Assembly: GCF_001570485.1 (NCBI RefSeq)
Contig: NZ_BCTA01000028.1
Span: 62,001 to 126,000 of the forward strand
DNA from: Mycolicibacterium novocastrense
Lineage (GTDB): Bacteria; Actinomycetota; Actinomycetes; Mycobacteriales; Mycobacteriaceae
Direction: 5' to 3'
DNA: 64,000 nt
Below, one piece after another: positions 34,617 to 44,873 of this stretch. Both the position numbers and the translations under genes were made by a program. Numbering within the stretch: the first letter of the stretch is position 1; each line of letters starts with the position of its first letter. The notes beneath the pieces were generated by a model. It saw only the letters and a list, made by a program, of their open reading frames with translations, was not told the DNA's origin and ran no database searches.

Positions 34617-35369
34617 TCATCGCCGCCGCACCGTACGCTGCACTCCGCGCATCTTGGCCTGCGCCGGCAGCGGGCCCTTCGGCATCGCCGCGGGTCCGAC
34701 CTTGGTGCCCAATGCGGCCAGCCGCGACTCCAGGGCGTCCAACTGCTTGACGGTGATGTTGGCGGGCAGCTTGTTCAGGTGGCGCTCCAGTTTGGCCAGC
34801 GGCACCTCGCCCTCGCCGTTGCCGATGATGACGTCGTAGATCGGGGTGTCGCCGACCAGCCGAGCCGTGCGCTTCTTCTCCTGCGCCAGCAGCGGCCGCA
34901 CACGCGACGGCGACCCCTCGCCGACGAAGATGACACCGGGCCTGCCGATCACCCGGTGCACCGCGTCGAAGTGGCCCGTCGCCGCGACACCCGGCGTCAC
35001 ACGCCACTTGCCCCGCATGTTGTCCAGTGCCCAGGCTGCGGCGCCCGTCTGGCCCTCGGCCTTGCTGTACACCGACTTCTGGGCGCGCCTACCGAAGATG
35101 ATGAACGCGACCAGGGCGCCGAGCACGATGCCCAGCGGAATCATCATGTAGGTGGTGAAGCCGCCCGCGAAGATGCCGAACGCCACCGAAGCGGCGACGA
35201 TCAGCACGAATGCACCGATCATGTACGGCAGCAAGCGCTTGTCCTCTTTGCGCTGAAGCTGGAACGCCTGCCACAACTGGCTGCGGCGCTGTTTCGACGC
35301 CGCCTTACGAGCCGCCTTGGCTTCGGCCTTGGCGGCCTTCAGTGCCTGGGGATTGCGGGTTTTCGCCAT
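34617..35369 (-). CDS. DUF4191 membrane protein (Rv2219-like)
   Basis: This 250-residue protein has a very basic N-terminus (residues 1-45, Lys/Ala/Arg-rich). Two closely spaced transmembrane helices follow (about 48-66 and 74-92), then a cytoplasmic C-terminal domain with NMRGKWRVTPGVAAT and RPGVIFVGEGSPSRVRPLL. It is conserved in actinobacteria next to lipA and is of unknown function. Its ATG is four bases after the lipA stop, so it is part of the lipoate operon. Confidence 0.87.
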   Translation of the reverse strand: MAKTRNPQALKAAKAEAKAARKAASKQRRSQLWQAFQLQRKEDKRLLPYMIGAFVLIVAASVAFGIFAGGFTTYMMIPLGIVLGALVAFIIFGRRAQKSVYSKAEGQTGAAAWALDNMRGKWRVTPGVAATGHFDAVHRVIGRPGVIFVGEGSPSRVRPLLAQEKKRTARLVGDTPIYDVIIGNGEGEVPLAKLERHLNKLPANITVKQLDALESRLAALGTKVGPAAMPKGPLPAQAKMRGVQRTVRRR

Positions 35370-35373
35370 TGCT

Positions 35374-36330
35374 TCAGGATACGGACGCCGATTTCGCCTG
35401 CGCGTACAACCGACCGGCACGGTAGGACGAGCGCACCAGCGGGCCGGCCAACACACCGGCGAAGCCGAGGCGCTGAGCGAACTGCTCGTGCTCGACGAAC
35501 TCGTCGGGGTGCACCCAGCGCTCCACCGGGTGGTGGCGCACCGACGGGCGCAGGTACTGGGTGATCGTGACGATATGGCAGCCCGCGTCGTACAGATCGG
35601 TCAGCGCCGCCCGCACCTCATCGGGCGTCTCGCCCATCCCCAGGATCAGGTTCGACTTCGTCACCAGCCCGAAGTCGCGCGCCGCGGTCAGCACGTCGAG
35701 GCTTCGCTCGTAGCGAAACGCGGGCCGGATGCGCTTGAAGATTCGCGGAACCGTTTCGACGTTGTGCGCCAACACTTCTGGGCGGGATTCGAACACCTGC
35801 CGCAGCAGGGCCGGGTCGCCGTTGAAGTCGGGGATCAGCAACTCGACGCCGGTGTTGGGGTTGAGCGCTTTGATCGCGCGGACCGTCTCGGCGTAGAGCC
35901 ACGCGCCACCGTCGGGCAGGTCGTCGCGGGCCACGCCGGTCACGGTCGCGTACTTCAGGCCCATCGCCTGCACGCTCTCTGCGACCCGACGCGGTTCGTC
36001 GCGGTCCAGTTCGGCGGGCTTGCCGGTGTCGATCTGGCAGAAGTCGCAGCGACGGGTGCACTGCTCGCCGCCGATCAGGAACGTCGCCTCGCGGTCCTCC
36101 CAGCACTCGAAGATGTTGGGGCAGCCGGCCTCTTCGCAGACGGTGTGCAGGCCCTCGCGCTTCACGAGCGCCTTGAGCTCCTGGTACTCCGGGCCCATCC
36201 GCGCGCGGGTCTTGATCCACGGCGGCTTGCGCTCGATCGGCGTCTCGGCGTTGCGGACCTCGAGACGCAGCAGCCGCCGGCCTTCCGGAGCCGCATGGCC
36301 GGCGACATTGGATGAACGAGCGACAGTCAC
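35374..36330 (-). CDS. lipA: Lipoyl synthase
   Basis: This 318-residue radical-SAM enzyme inserts two sulfurs into protein-bound octanoyl groups. The auxiliary cluster cysteines are in [17 protein letters not shown], and the radical-SAM cluster is CTRRCDFC. The C-terminal RSSY motif, whose Ser ligates the auxiliary cluster, appears as LVRSSYRAG. The start GTG 36330 overlaps the lipB stop by one base (TAGTG), so the two steps are coupled. Confidence 0.97.
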   Translation of the reverse strand: MTVARSSNVAGHAAPEGRRLLRLEVRNAETPIERKPPWIKTRARMGPEYQELKALVKREGLHTVCEEAGCPNIFECWEDREATFLIGGEQCTRRCDFCQIDTGKPAELDRDEPRRVAESVQAMGLKYATVTGVARDDLPDGGAWLYAETVRAIKALNPNTGVELLIPDFNGDPALLRQVFESRPEVLAHNVETVPRIFKRIRPAFRYERSLDVLTAARDFGLVTKSNLILGMGETPDEVRAALTDLYDAGCHIVTITQYLRPSVRHHPVERWVHPDEFVEHEQFAQRLGFAGVLAGPLVRSSYRAGRLYAQAKSASVS

Positions 36331-37010
36331 TACGCCAACGCTACTACCAGCCGCCCGTCGAGGGCATCACACACGGCGTCGGCCACCTGGTCAGCGATGT
36401 CCGCGACGGCGATGCGGCGACCCAGTTCAGCCGTCAGCGAAGTGACCCCGGCGTCGGAGATTCCGCACGGCACGATCGCGCTGTACGCGGACAGGTCGCA
36501 GTCGCAGTTGAGCGCGAAGCCGTGCAGCGTGGTCGCCCGCGACACCCGGATGCCGATTGCGGCGATCTTGCGGGCCGGTCCAGAATCGTCCGCGGGGACC
36601 CACACCCCGGAGCGGCCTTCCACCCGGCCGGTCCGCACGCCGAGGTCGGTGCAGACCCTGATCAGCGACTCCTCGAGCCGCCGCACGAAGTTGACCACGT
36701 CGAGTGGTTCGGCCAGGCCGATGATCGGATAGCCGACGAGTTGGCCGGGGCCGTGCCAGGTGATCTTTCCGCCGCGGTCGGTGTCGATGACGGGGGTGCC
36801 GCCGGCGCCGGGGTTCGGCCGCTCGGTGGCGAGTGTGCGCCGCCCAGCGGTGTACACCGGCGGGTGCTCGAGCAGCAGCAGGGTGTCCGGGCCGCCCGCG
36901 ACGCGCTGGTCGGCGATCGCTCGCTGCAGCTGCCAGGCGCTCTCGTAGTCGACCGAGCCCAGCCGGCGCACCTCGACCGGCACTGTCGCCGACCGGATCG
37001 ATTGGGTCAT
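36330..37010 (-). CDS. lipB: Octanoyltransferase
   Basis: A 226-residue enzyme that moves octanoate from acyl-carrier protein to lipoyl domains. It shows [10 protein letters not shown], the glycine-rich [17 protein letters not shown] and [12 protein letters not shown] with the active-site Lys. The catalytic Cys lies in [21 protein letters not shown] 37010 begins MTQSIRS, and the residues upstream in frame overlap the preceding gene and are rejected. The gap to the epimerase gene is 10 bases. Confidence 0.96.
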   Translation of the reverse strand: MTQSIRSATVPVEVRRLGSVDYESAWQLQRAIADQRVAGGPDTLLLLEHPPVYTAGRRTLATERPNPGAGGTPVIDTDRGGKITWHGPGQLVGYPIIGLAEPLDVVNFVRRLEESLIRVCTDLGVRTGRVEGRSGVWVPADDSGPARKIAAIGIRVSRATTLHGFALNCDCDLSAYSAIVPCGISDAGVTSLTAELGRRIAVADIADQVADAVCDALDGRLVVALA

Positions 37011-37020
37011 GATGACGACG

Positions 37021-37926
37021 CTACTCCGGGTGTGCGGTGGCGAACGCCAACGCTTCACCAATGGTGTTGTGGTGGAAGACGAATCCGGCCCGCTCGAGTG
37101 CGGCGGGGATGGCGCGTTGACCGCCGAGCAGACCCTCGTCGGCGAATTCGCCCAGTGCGGCGCGCAGCGCGAACCCGGGCACCATCAGCGGTGTCGGGCG
37201 GTTGAGCGCGCGGCCCAACGCGGTGGTAAACTCGGCGTTGGTCACAGGCGCCGGGCCGGTGAGGTTCACCGGACCGGACAGCTCGTCGCGCGATATCGCG
37301 AACAGCAGCGCGCGGATCTCGTCCTCGAGGCTGATCCACGGCATGTACTGACGGCCGTCGCCCAGCCGAGCGCCCAGTCCCAGGGAGAACAGCGGCTTGA
37401 GCCTGCCGAGCATCCCTCCGGCCTGCGCCAGCACCAGCCCCGACCGCACGAGCACCACCCGGGCGCCGTCCTGCCGGGCGGGCCAGGTCGCGGCCTCCCA
37501 GCCCACGCACAGGTGGGCGAGGAACCCGTCGCCTGCCGGGGCCGTCTCGTCGGTGATCTGGGATCCGGTGTCGCCGTAGTAGCCGACCGCGCTGGCGTTG
37601 ATCAGCACCGGCACACCGGCCTCGGCGACCGCGGTGGCCAGCACCTCGGTCGGTCCGATGCGGCTGTCACGCAGGCTCTGCTTGAAGGCGCCCGACCACC
37701 GCTTCTCGCCGACGTTCACCCCGCACAGGTTGACCACGGCGTCCACCCCGGCCAGCATCGCGGGGTCGAATTCGCCCGTGTCGGGGTTCCAGAACACCTC
37801 GTCGGCGTTGGACGGCGCGCGCCGGACGATGCGGAGCACCCGATGGTCGGTGGCGCGCAACGCGTAGACCAGAGCCGTACCGATCAGACCGGACGATCCC
37901 GCGATCGCGATGACGGGTTCGGACAC
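37021..37926 (-). CDS. TIGR01777-family NAD-dependent epimerase (SDR39U1-like)
   Basis: This 301-residue extended SDR protein has the Rossmann motif [14 protein letters not shown] at the N-terminus, [13 protein letters not shown] and [10 protein letters not shown] with the tyrosine region. A C-terminal DUF1731-type segment reads [14 protein letters not shown]. The family is widely conserved but its reaction is unknown. GTG 37926 lies 19 bases after the acyltransferase stop. Its location between dlaT and lipB is the same as in M. tuberculosis. Confidence 0.9.
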   Translation of the reverse strand: MSEPVIAIAGSSGLIGTALVYALRATDHRVLRIVRRAPSNADEVFWNPDTGEFDPAMLAGVDAVVNLCGVNVGEKRWSGAFKQSLRDSRIGPTEVLATAVAEAGVPVLINASAVGYYGDTGSQITDETAPAGDGFLAHLCVGWEAATWPARQDGARVVLVRSGLVLAQAGGMLGRLKPLFSLGLGARLGDGRQYMPWISLEDEIRALLFAISRDELSGPVNLTGPAPVTNAEFTTALGRALNRPTPLMVPGFALRAALGEFADEGLLGGQRAIPAALERAGFVFHHNTIGEALAFATAHPE

Positions 37927-37945
37927 GAGATTCTCTAGAGGCGTT

Positions 37946-39802
37946 CTAGAGACCCAGATCGGCCTCGAATGCGCCTTCTTCGAGGCGACGCTTGATGGTG
38001 GTCAGGAAGCGTCCGGCGTCGGCGCCGTCGATCAACCGGTGGTCGTAGGTCAGCGGCAGGTAACACACCGAGCGCACACCGATCGACTCGTTGCCGAACT
38101 CGTCGGCGATCACCCGCGGCCGTTTGACGATCGCCCCGGTTCCCAGCATCGCCGCTTGCGGCGGGACCAGGATCGGCGTGTCGAACAGCGCGCCCTGGCT
38201 GCCGATGTTGGTGATGGTGAACGTCCCGCCGGACAGTTCGTCGGGCTTGAGGTCACCCGACCGGGCGCGCGTGGCGATGTCAGCGATCGCGCGGGCCAGT
38301 CCGGCCAACGACAGATCACCGGCGTTCTTGATCACCGGCGAAAGCAGACCCTGCTCGGTGTCAACCGCGATCCCGAGGTGCTCGGCGTCGTAGTAGGTGA
38401 TCTCCTTGGTTTCCTCGTTGTAGCTGGCGTTGACGTTGGGATGCGCCTTGAGCGCGTCGATGACGGCGACGGCGATGAACGGCAGGTACGTCAGGTTCAC
38501 GCCCTCGCGTTCGGCGAAGCCGGCCTTCGCCCGTGCCCGCAGCGACACGATCCTGGTCATGTCGACCTCGTGGGTCTGCGTCAATTGCGCTGTCGCCTGC
38601 AGGGATTCGCGTGTCTTCTTCGCGGTCAGCTGCCGGATCCGGGTGGCCTTCTGCGTGGTGCCGCGCAGGTGTGCGAGCGAAGCGGCCGGCGCGTTGGCAT
38701 CCGCGGACGCCGTCGCCGCCGCAGCCGACCTGCCCGGAGCCTCGGCCGCCTTCTCGGTCGATTCCGCCGGCGCCTTGCCCGCCTCCGCGGCCGCGAGCAC
38801 GTCCTGCTTACGGATGCGGCCGCCGACCCCGGTGCCTTTCACGCTGGCGAGGTCAACGTTGTTCTCCGCGGCCAGCTTTCGCACCAACGGGGTGACGTAG
38901 GGCCCCGAATCGCTCGCCGGCTGCGGTTCGGACTTGGGCTCCGGTTTGGGCTCGGGCTTCTTGTCTTCCTTGGGCTCGGGCTCCTGCTTCGGTTCCGGCT
39001 TCTTGTCTTCCTTCGCCTTGTCTTCCTTGGCTTCGGGTTCGGGTTCGGGTTCCGGTTCGGGTTCGGGTTCGGGTTCGGGTTCTGGCTCGGCCTCGGCTTC
39101 TGCGTCGGCATCACCGATCTTGGCCAGCTCGCCGCCCACCTCGACGGTGTCGTCCTCTTCTGCGGTGATCGAAATCAAGGTGCCTGCCACGGGCGAGGGA
39201 ATCTCGGTGTCGACCTTGTCGGTTGACACCTCGAGCAGCGGCTCATCGACTTCCACGCTGTCGCCGACCTTCTTCAGCCATCGGGTCACGGTGCCTTCGG
39301 TCACCGACTCGCCGAGTTCGGGCATCAGCACCGGCGTGGACTTACCTGAGGCCCCACCCGAGGACTTCGCGGCGGGCTTGTCCTCCTTCTCCTCGGGCTC
39401 GGGTTCTGATTCCGTCTCTTCGGCGGCGGGCTCGGGCTGCGCGGCCGGTTCCTCGGCCGGCTTCTCCTCTTCGGCGGGCTGCTCCTGGTCCTCCGAGCCT
39501 TCATCGTCGCCGTCCGACGCGTCGTCCTCGGAGTCATCGGAGCCTGCGGAGTCGCCGTCCTCGTCGGCATCACCGATGACCGCCAACTCGCCGCCCACCT
39601 CGACGGTGTCGTCCTCCTGGGCGATGATCTTCTTCAGCACACCGGAAGCGGGCGCGGGGATCTCGGTGTCGACCTTGTCGGTGGAGACTTCGAGCAGAGG
39701 CTCATCCTGTTCGACCGTGTCACCCTCTTGCTTGAGCCATCGGGTGACAGTCCCCTCGGTAACGCTCTCACCGAGTGCGGGCATCTGAACGGAGATGGCC
39801 AT
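37946..39802 (-). CDS. dlaT: Dihydrolipoamide acyltransferase (E2), two lipoyl domains
   Basis: A 618-residue E2 component of the pyruvate (and possibly other 2-oxoacid) dehydrogenase complex; in M. tuberculosis DlaT also serves the peroxynitrite reductase system. Two lipoyl domains carry Lys43 and Lys196 in [10 protein letters not shown] peripheral-subunit-binding domain ([21 protein letters not shown], about 310-345) follows, and then the catalytic domain with [13 protein letters not shown]. The linkers are unusually long: an Asp/Glu/Ser stretch (about 78-140) and a Pro-Glu-Lys stretch (about 235-305). The latter explains the extra length over the 553-residue M. tuberculosis protein. AGGGAG precedes ATG 39802. 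Confidence 0.93.
   Translation of the reverse strand: MAISVQMPALGESVTEGTVTRWLKQEGDTVEQDEPLLEVSTDKVDTEIPAPASGVLKKIIAQEDDTVEVGGELAVIGDADEDGDSAGSDDSEDDASDGDDEGSEDQEQPAEEEKPAEEPAAQPEPAAEETESEPEPEEKEDKPAAKSSGGASGKSTPVLMPELGESVTEGTVTRWLKKVGDSVEVDEPLLEVSTDKVDTEIPSPVAGTLISITAEEDDTVEVGGELAKIGDADAEAEAEPEPEPEPEPEPEPEPEPEAKEDKAKEDKKPEPKQEPEPKEDKKPEPKPEPKSEPQPASDSGPYVTPLVRKLAAENNVDLASVKGTGVGGRIRKQDVLAAAEAGKAPAESTEKAAEAPGRSAAAATASADANAPAASLAHLRGTTQKATRIRQLTAKKTRESLQATAQLTQTHEVDMTRIVSLRARAKAGFAEREGVNLTYLPFIAVAVIDALKAHPNVNASYNEETKEITYYDAEHLGIAVDTEQGLLSPVIKNAGDLSLAGLARAIADIATRARSGDLKPDELSGGTFTITNIGSQGALFDTPILVPPQAAMLGTGAIVKRPRVIADEFGNESIGVRSVCYLPLTYDHRLIDGADAGRFLTTIKRRLEEGAFEADLGL
39033..39095. repeat. Hexanucleotide tandem repeat in dlaT
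   Basis: About ten copies of a TTCGGG hexamer (minus strand CCCGAA, encoding Pro-Glu) lie in the linker between the second lipoyl domain and the E3-binding domain. The whole unit number stays in frame, so length change would only alter linker length. Confidence 0.8.
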
Positions 39803-39960
39803 TGATTGACTCCCTCGCTCCCTTGAACGGTCGTCAGTCGTGCTGGGTGATTGTCTGCATACCCATCCTGTCACGTCCGGACTCGCAGTTCGCCGCAGAC
39901 CGTCCGACCCACTCCTCTGGCACTATCGGAAAGAGGCGATCGGAGGGAGCGCGGACGCGA

Positions 39961-40317
39961 GTGGGAGTCCTCGACAGGTTTCGGCGCGGTAAGCGCAAAG
40001 GCGTGGGTCCGGGTGGCGACCCCGCCGCGGATCTGAACTATCTCCGGCAGTGGGTCGCCACCCACACCGGCGTGGAAGCTTTCGTGGAACCCAAGACCAC
40101 CGTCACCGACGTCACCGTGGTGCTGGTCGCCGCCGACGGGGAATGGACGCGGCGGCGCGCCGGGGGAGACGCCGGCGCACGCCGGCTGTCGGAACGGCTG
40201 AAGATCCCGGTCTACGACGTGCAGAAAGTCGGCTACCCGCAGCGGATGCGCGACTACGACGAGAAGCGTCGCATCGAGCGCCGACGCGCTGCTCGCCGTG
40301 AACTAGACGAGCGCTGA
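39961..40317 (+). CDS. Small conserved actinobacterial protein of unknown function
   Basis: This 118-residue protein has a basic N-terminus (DRFRRGKRKG), a small mixed alpha/beta core (DLNYLRQWVATHTGVEAFVEP, TVTDVTVVLVAADGEWTRR, KIPVYDVQKVGYPQRM) and a highly charged Arg/Glu helix at the end. No enzymatic motif is evident. The start is placed at GTG 39961 behind GGAGGGAG, though the spacing is long and a slightly later start is possible. It is divergent from dlaT, and ephD follows 50 bases later. Confidence 0.72.
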   Translation: MGVLDRFRRGKRKGVGPGGDPAADLNYLRQWVATHTGVEAFVEPKTTVTDVTVVLVAADGEWTRRRAGGDAGARRLSERLKIPVYDVQKVGYPQRMRDYDEKRRIERRRAARRELDER

Positions 40318-40367
40318 CGAACGCACTGATACGGTACCGGCGGTTCCGCCAAGTCACGGGAGGTGCG

Positions 40368-42134
40368 ATGGGGGACGTCGCTGCGCGGTTCGTCGACAGC
40401 ACGGACGACGTGCGGATCGCGGTCTACGAAGAAGGCGATCCTGAGGGTCCGACCCTGGTCCTCGTGCACGGGTGGCCCGACTCGCACGTGCTGTGGGACG
40501 GCGTGGTGCCGCTGCTGTCCGACCGGTTCCGCATCGTGCGCTACGACAACCGCGGTGTCGGGAAATCGACTGGGCCCAAACGGGTCTCGGCCTATCACAT
40601 GTCTCGGTACGCGGATGACTTCGAAGCGGTCATCGCCGCGGTGAGCCCGGGCGAGCCGGTACACGTGCTCGCCCACGACTGGGGCTCGGCGGCCATGTGG
40701 GAATACCTGGCCCGGCCGGGGGCCGGCGACCGGGTCGCGTCGTTCACCTCGATCTCCGGACCCAGCATCGACCACCTCAACGCCTTCATCACCAGTAGCC
40801 TGGTGCGCCCGTGGCGTCCGCGCCGATTCGTGCGCGCACTGAGTCAGTTCCTGTCCTTCGCCTATATGGGCTTCTTCTCGATCCCGGTGCTCGCACCGCT
40901 GGCGGTGCGTGGCTTCGTCGCGAACCTGGTGCGCCAGATCCTTTTGGTGCGCGACGGCATCCCGCATGAGCAACTGCACCACGGTGCGACCTATAAGGCC
41001 GATGCCGCCAAGAGCGTCAAGGTCTACGGCGCCAACTACCTGCGCTCGATGACGCCGGGGCGCAAGGACCATTACGTCGATGTCCCGGTGCAGCTCATCG
41101 TCAACACCAGGGACCCGTTCGTGCGGCCCCACGTCTACGAGGACACCGCCCGATGGGTGGCGCGACTGTGGCGCCGCGACATCTCCGCCGGGCACTGGTC
41201 GCCGATGTCGCATCCGCAGGCCATCGCCGGCTCAGTCGAGCAGCTCGTCGATTTCCTCGGCGGTAAGCCGCCCGCGCGTGAACTGCTGCGTGCGCAGGTC
41301 GGCAGGCCACGCGAATACTTCGGCGACACACTGGTTTCCATCACGGGTGCGGGTAGCGGTATCGGCCGTGCGACGGCGTTGGCGTTCGCCCGCGAGGGCG
41401 CCGAGATCGTGGTCAGCGATGTCGACGAGGGCACCGCGAAGGAAACCGCGGAGCAGGTCGCCGCGCGCGGCGGAATCGCGCACGCCTACACCGTCGACGT
41501 GTCCGACGCCGACGCCGTCGAACGGTTCGCCGAAAAGGTGTGCGCAGAACACGGGGTCCCCGACATCGTGGTCAACAACGCCGGCGTCGGGCACGCGGGC
41601 ATGTTCCTGGACACCCCGCGCGAGGAGTACGACCGCGTGCTGTCCATCAACTTCGGTGGAGTCGTCAACTGCTGCAGGTCTTTTGGGCGCAGGATGGTCG
41701 ACCGCGGGCTCGGTGGGCACGTCGTCAACATCTCCTCGATGGCGGCGTACTCACCGCAGCAGTCGATGAACGCCTATGCCACCAGCAAGGCGGCGGTGTT
41801 CATGTTCGGCGACTGCCTGCGCGCGGAATTGGACCAGGCGGGCGTCGGCCTGACCACGGTGTGCCCCGGCGTCATCGACACCAACATCGTGCACACCACC
41901 CGGTTCGACATCCCCGACTCCAAGCGGGACAAGGTCGAAGCCCGTCGCGCGCAGCTCGAGAAGGCGTTCTCCCGGCGGCGCTACGGCCCGGACAAGGTGG
42001 CGAACGCGATCGTGTCGGCGGTCAAGAAGAACAAGCCGATCCGCCCGGTCGCCCCGGAGGCCCACATCGTCTACGGCGTCGCACACCTTCTGCCGCAGGT
42101 GATGCGCAGCACCGCTCGCGGCAAGGTCGTCTAG
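40368..42134 (+). CDS. ephD: EphD: alpha/beta-hydrolase fused to short-chain dehydrogenase
   Basis: A 588-residue two-domain enzyme. Residues about 1-310 are an epoxide-hydrolase-type alpha/beta hydrolase with the HGWPDS oxyanion motif and nucleophile Asp in AHDWGSAAMWEY. Residues about 320-588 form an SDR domain with VSITGAGSGIGRATALAF, VNNAGVGHAG, a Ser in VNISSMAAYS and the YATSK catalytic pair. In M. tuberculosis EphD has been connected with epoxide hydrolysis and mycolic-acid metabolism. The fusion suggests opening an epoxide to a hydroxyl that the second domain oxidises (inference). GGGAGGTGCG precedes ATG 40368. Confidence 0.93.
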   Translation: MGDVAARFVDSTDDVRIAVYEEGDPEGPTLVLVHGWPDSHVLWDGVVPLLSDRFRIVRYDNRGVGKSTGPKRVSAYHMSRYADDFEAVIAAVSPGEPVHVLAHDWGSAAMWEYLARPGAGDRVASFTSISGPSIDHLNAFITSSLVRPWRPRRFVRALSQFLSFAYMGFFSIPVLAPLAVRGFVANLVRQILLVRDGIPHEQLHHGATYKADAAKSVKVYGANYLRSMTPGRKDHYVDVPVQLIVNTRDPFVRPHVYEDTARWVARLWRRDISAGHWSPMSHPQAIAGSVEQLVDFLGGKPPARELLRAQVGRPREYFGDTLVSITGAGSGIGRATALAFAREGAEIVVSDVDEGTAKETAEQVAARGGIAHAYTVDVSDADAVERFAEKVCAEHGVPDIVVNNAGVGHAGMFLDTPREEYDRVLSINFGGVVNCCRSFGRRMVDRGLGGHVVNISSMAAYSPQQSMNAYATSKAAVFMFGDCLRAELDQAGVGLTTVCPGVIDTNIVHTTRFDIPDSKRDKVEARRAQLEKAFSRRRYGPDKVANAIVSAVKKNKPIRPVAPEAHIVYGVAHLLPQVMRSTARGKVV

Positions 42135-42142
42135 CGCCGAAG

Positions 42143-42189
42143 CCGACGTTTTGGCGGGTTTTTGCGAGCGAAAGCCGCCAAAGCGTCGG
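42143..42189. terminator. Inverted repeat between convergent ephD and pepB
   Basis: CCGACGTTTTGGCGG (42143-42157) pairs with CCGCCAAAGCGTCGG (42175-42189) over 15 bases with one G-U or mismatch position. The 17-base loop contains GCGAGCGAAAG. Placed nine bases after the ephD stop and 15 bases before the pepB stop, it can end transcription from both sides. It may be a dispersed palindromic element recruited as a terminator. Confidence 0.7.
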
Positions 42190-42204
42190 TCCCGGCGGAA
42201 GGGC

Positions 42205-43725
42205 CTACCCGCTCGCCGATATGTCCTCCAGGACCGCGAACATCGTCCGCGTCGGCACACCTGTACCGCCCTTACCCGTGTAACCCCACGGCCCTCCCGT
42301 GTTGTACGCCGGGCCGGCGATGTCGATGTGGGCCCACTGCACACCCTCGGGCACGAACTCGCGCAGGTAAGTCCCCGCGACGAGCATGCCGGCATAGCGC
42401 GAACCGCTGACGTTGGCGAGGTCGGCGACCGTCGACTTCAGATCGTCCTTGAGTTCCTCGGGCAACGGCATCGCCCAAGCGTTCTCGCCGACCGCCTGCG
42501 AAATCCGCGCCACCCGGTCGCGGAACTCGTCACTGCCCATGACCCCCGGAGTGCGGGCGCCGAGCGCGACGGTCTGGGCACCGGTCAGCGTCGACGTCTC
42601 GATCAGGTAGTCCGGCTTGTCCTCGCCGGCGCGCACGATCGCGTCGGCCAGGATCAGCCTGCCCTCGGCGTCGGTGTTGAGCACCTCGACCGTGATGCCG
42701 CCGTATTGCGTCAACACGTCACCGGGGCGCTGCGCGGTCGCCGACGGCATGTTCTCGGCCATCGGCACCGTGGCGATCACGTCGATGGGCAGTTTCTGCT
42801 TGGCCGCCAGCACCACTGTGGCGATGACGGCCGCCGCGCCGCCCATGTCGGAGGTCATGTGGTGCATGTTCGCCGCGGGTTTGATCGAGATGCCGCCGGT
42901 GTCGAACGTGATCCCCTTACCGACCAGCGCGACACGCTTGCCTTTGCGCTTGGCGCCCTTGTGCGTCAGCCGCACCAGCCTCGGCGGCCGCGACGAACCC
43001 TTGCCGACGCCGATGATGCCGCCGTAACCGGCCTTCTCCAATGCCTTCTCGTCGAGGACCTCGACCGACAAACCGGCCGATTCACCCAATGCCTTTGCGC
43101 GCCGGGCGAACTCGTCGGGGAACAGGTGGCTGGGCGGAGTGTTGACGAAATCGCGGGCGGTGGCCACCGCGGTCGCGATGTCGGCGGCGCGTTGTGCGGC
43201 CTCCTTGGTGGCGGACTTGGTGTCGGGGGCCAGTGCGGTGATCTCGCGCAGGCCTGCGTCCTTGGGTGCGGTCTTGTCGCTGCGGAAATCGCTGAACCGG
43301 TATGCGCCGAGAATCAGGCCCTCGACCGCGGCCGCCAGATCCACGCCCGACAGTGTTGTCAGCACCGACTCGGTGCCGTTGAGCGAGCGGGCCGCCACGC
43401 CCGCCGCGCGGCGGATGACATCGGCCGGGTAGCCGTCGCGTGACTTACCGAGCCCGACGGCCAGCACGCTGCCCACCGGAAGCGACGGTGCCACGACGCG
43501 CGTGACCTGTTCGCTGCCGCCCTTGGCGCCCAGCGCCGCCAGCGCGGACTCGATCTCGGCGACCGCCGCGGGGTCCAGGAATGAGCTGGGCACCACCTTC
43601 GCCGCTGAATCGTCGTCCCCGTTCACCACGGGAACGATCAGCACCGAGCCGTCGGCTTTGCGTTTGGGCAGCGACGTGCTGACGGTGACGGTCGGGGTCT
43701 GATATCCAGAGGTTGCAGGGCTCAC
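42205..43725 (-). CDS. pepB: Leucyl aminopeptidase (M17 family)
   Basis: A 506-residue cytosolic metallo-aminopeptidase. The C-terminal catalytic domain contains the binuclear metal ligands in [17 protein letters not shown], the family signature [13 protein letters not shown] and the downstream GARTPGVMG loop. The N-terminal 160 residues form the regulatory alpha/beta domain. GTG 43725 (start SPATSGYQT) is chosen because it follows a TAGGGT hexamer by eight bases; the longer frame upstream runs through the cyclase gene. It releases N-terminal residues from peptides and probably serves protein turnover. Confidence 0.94.
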   Translation of the reverse strand: MSPATSGYQTPTVTVSTSLPKRKADGSVLIVPVVNGDDDSAAKVVPSSFLDPAAVAEIESALAALGAKGGSEQVTRVVAPSLPVGSVLAVGLGKSRDGYPADVIRRAAGVAARSLNGTESVLTTLSGVDLAAAVEGLILGAYRFSDFRSDKTAPKDAGLREITALAPDTKSATKEAAQRAADIATAVATARDFVNTPPSHLFPDEFARRAKALGESAGLSVEVLDEKALEKAGYGGIIGVGKGSSRPPRLVRLTHKGAKRKGKRVALVGKGITFDTGGISIKPAANMHHMTSDMGGAAAVIATVVLAAKQKLPIDVIATVPMAENMPSATAQRPGDVLTQYGGITVEVLNTDAEGRLILADAIVRAGEDKPDYLIETSTLTGAQTVALGARTPGVMGSDEFRDRVARISQAVGENAWAMPLPEELKDDLKSTVADLANVSGSRYAGMLVAGTYLREFVPEGVQWAHIDIAGPAYNTGGPWGYTGKGGTGVPTRTMFAVLEDISASG

Positions 43726-43733
43726 GAATCCCA

Positions 43734-43739
43734 ACCCTA
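43734..43739 (-). promoter_or_regulatory. -10 hexamer TAGGGT of pepB
   Basis: Minus-strand TAGGGT ends eight bases before GTG 43725, inside the 17-base gap after the adenylate cyclase gene. Confidence 0.4.
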
Positions 43740-43742
43740 GCT

Positions 43743-44834
43743 TCAGCAGCTGGCGTGCAGGTCGTAGGCCGTGACCGGACCCTGGAACCCCTTGAGCGTC
43801 AACGGTTCCAGCTGAGCCGCGGGGTGGTCGGGCAGCGCGTCGCGCACATCGCGCGCGGCCAGCACCTGGCCGGGCGCCGCGGCGCTGACCAGCCGCGCGG
43901 CCAGGTTGACGGGGGTACCGAAGTAGTCGCCTCCGATCGAGAGCACCAACCCGTACCCCAGGCCGGCCCGAACGCCCAACCCGCTCTCGCGGGCCCTCGG
44001 ATACTCGACCAGGTCGGTCGCGACCTCGACGAGCTGCTCGGGGTCCGAGTTCACCCACATCACCTCGTCGCCGATGAACTTGACCACCCGGCCGCCGTCG
44101 CTGTGCACGACATCGCTCACCGCGCCGCTGAACTCGACCAGCAGATCCGACAGCTCCGTGGGGCTCAGCCGCTGGGTCAGCACCGTGAACCCCGACAGGT
44201 CGGCGAACCCGACGCCGCAGGTCACCATGGCCGACGCATCGTGGATGACGTCCTCGAAGTACGCCCTGGCACTGGTGATGTGGTGGCGCCACACCGAGTC
44301 CATCAGCGCCGAGATGCCGGGCACGAGCTCGGCGACCGAACGGTAGGCGCGCGCGGTGGTCAGTTCGTCATGGGTGTGCGTCATCAGCAGATCCGGCTGC
44401 GCGAGTCGGATCATCGTCCCGCTGGCCTCGGCCAGGCGCGCCATCGACGCACCGACGATCCGCAGGAAGTTGAGCGCGGCGTCGGGGCCCGTCACCGCGC
44501 TGACCGTCTGCCACGACGCCAGCGCGTCCACGTCGGCGCGGCTCAGCGCGGGCACGTCGGGTCCGGCGACGCGCAGACCGAGCGCCTGCCAGGCGTGGGC
44601 GAGATCGGCGAGCGGGACGCCGAGGTGCTCGGCGGCCACCCGCAGCGTGTAGGTGGGAGGTCCCGACCACTGCAGGACGTCGCCGGCCAGGCCGAAGAGC
44701 CGGCCGCGGCGTTCGGCCTCGACCATGTCCTCGGCGGAAAAGCCCAGCGAGTCGAGGTAGGCGATCAACCCGGCCCGCGCGTGGGCGTCGGCGATCCCGG
44801 CGGCTTGCAGCGCGTCGAGGTCGACCACCTGCAC
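43743..44834 (-). CDS. Class III adenylate cyclase (Rv2212-like)
   Basis: This 363-residue protein has an N-terminal all-helical regulatory domain (about 1-190, with [20 protein letters not shown]) and a C-terminal class III cyclase domain (about 205-345). The cyclase part has the metal Asp in [16 protein letters not shown] and [15 protein letters not shown] with the second metal Asp. The transition-state segment is [14 protein letters not shown]. It would convert ATP to cAMP; the M. tuberculosis homologue responds to pH and fatty acids. There are no membrane helices. The start is GTG 44834, divergent from gcvT by 39 bases. Confidence 0.93.
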   Translation of the reverse strand: MQVVDLDALQAAGIADAHARAGLIAYLDSLGFSAEDMVEAERRGRLFGLAGDVLQWSGPPTYTLRVAAEHLGVPLADLAHAWQALGLRVAGPDVPALSRADVDALASWQTVSAVTGPDAALNFLRIVGASMARLAEASGTMIRLAQPDLLMTHTHDELTTARAYRSVAELVPGISALMDSVWRHHITSARAYFEDVIHDASAMVTCGVGFADLSGFTVLTQRLSPTELSDLLVEFSGAVSDVVHSDGGRVVKFIGDEVMWVNSDPEQLVEVATDLVEYPRARESGLGVRAGLGYGLVLSIGGDYFGTPVNLAARLVSAAAPGQVLAARDVRDALPDHPAAQLEPLTLKGFQGPVTAYDLHASC

Positions 44835-44859
44835 AAGTGTGCCAACTTCGCGGCCCCAT

Positions 44860-44865
44860 TAGGGT
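44860..44865 (+). promoter_or_regulatory. -10 hexamer TAGGGT of gcvT
   Basis: TAGGGT ends eight bases before GTG 44874, so transcription would begin within about two bases of the start codon. There is no room for a glycine riboswitch. Confidence 0.45.
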
Positions 44866-44873
44866 GGATCGGC

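Noticed and set aside
39033..39095. CRISPR-like short repeats
   Set aside because: The units are contiguous 6-mers in frame within dlaT with no spacers.
44835..44873. Glycine riboswitch upstream of gcvT
   Set aside because: Only 39 bases separate gcvT from the divergent cyclase, and the -10 lies 8 bases before the start, leaving no room for an aptamer.
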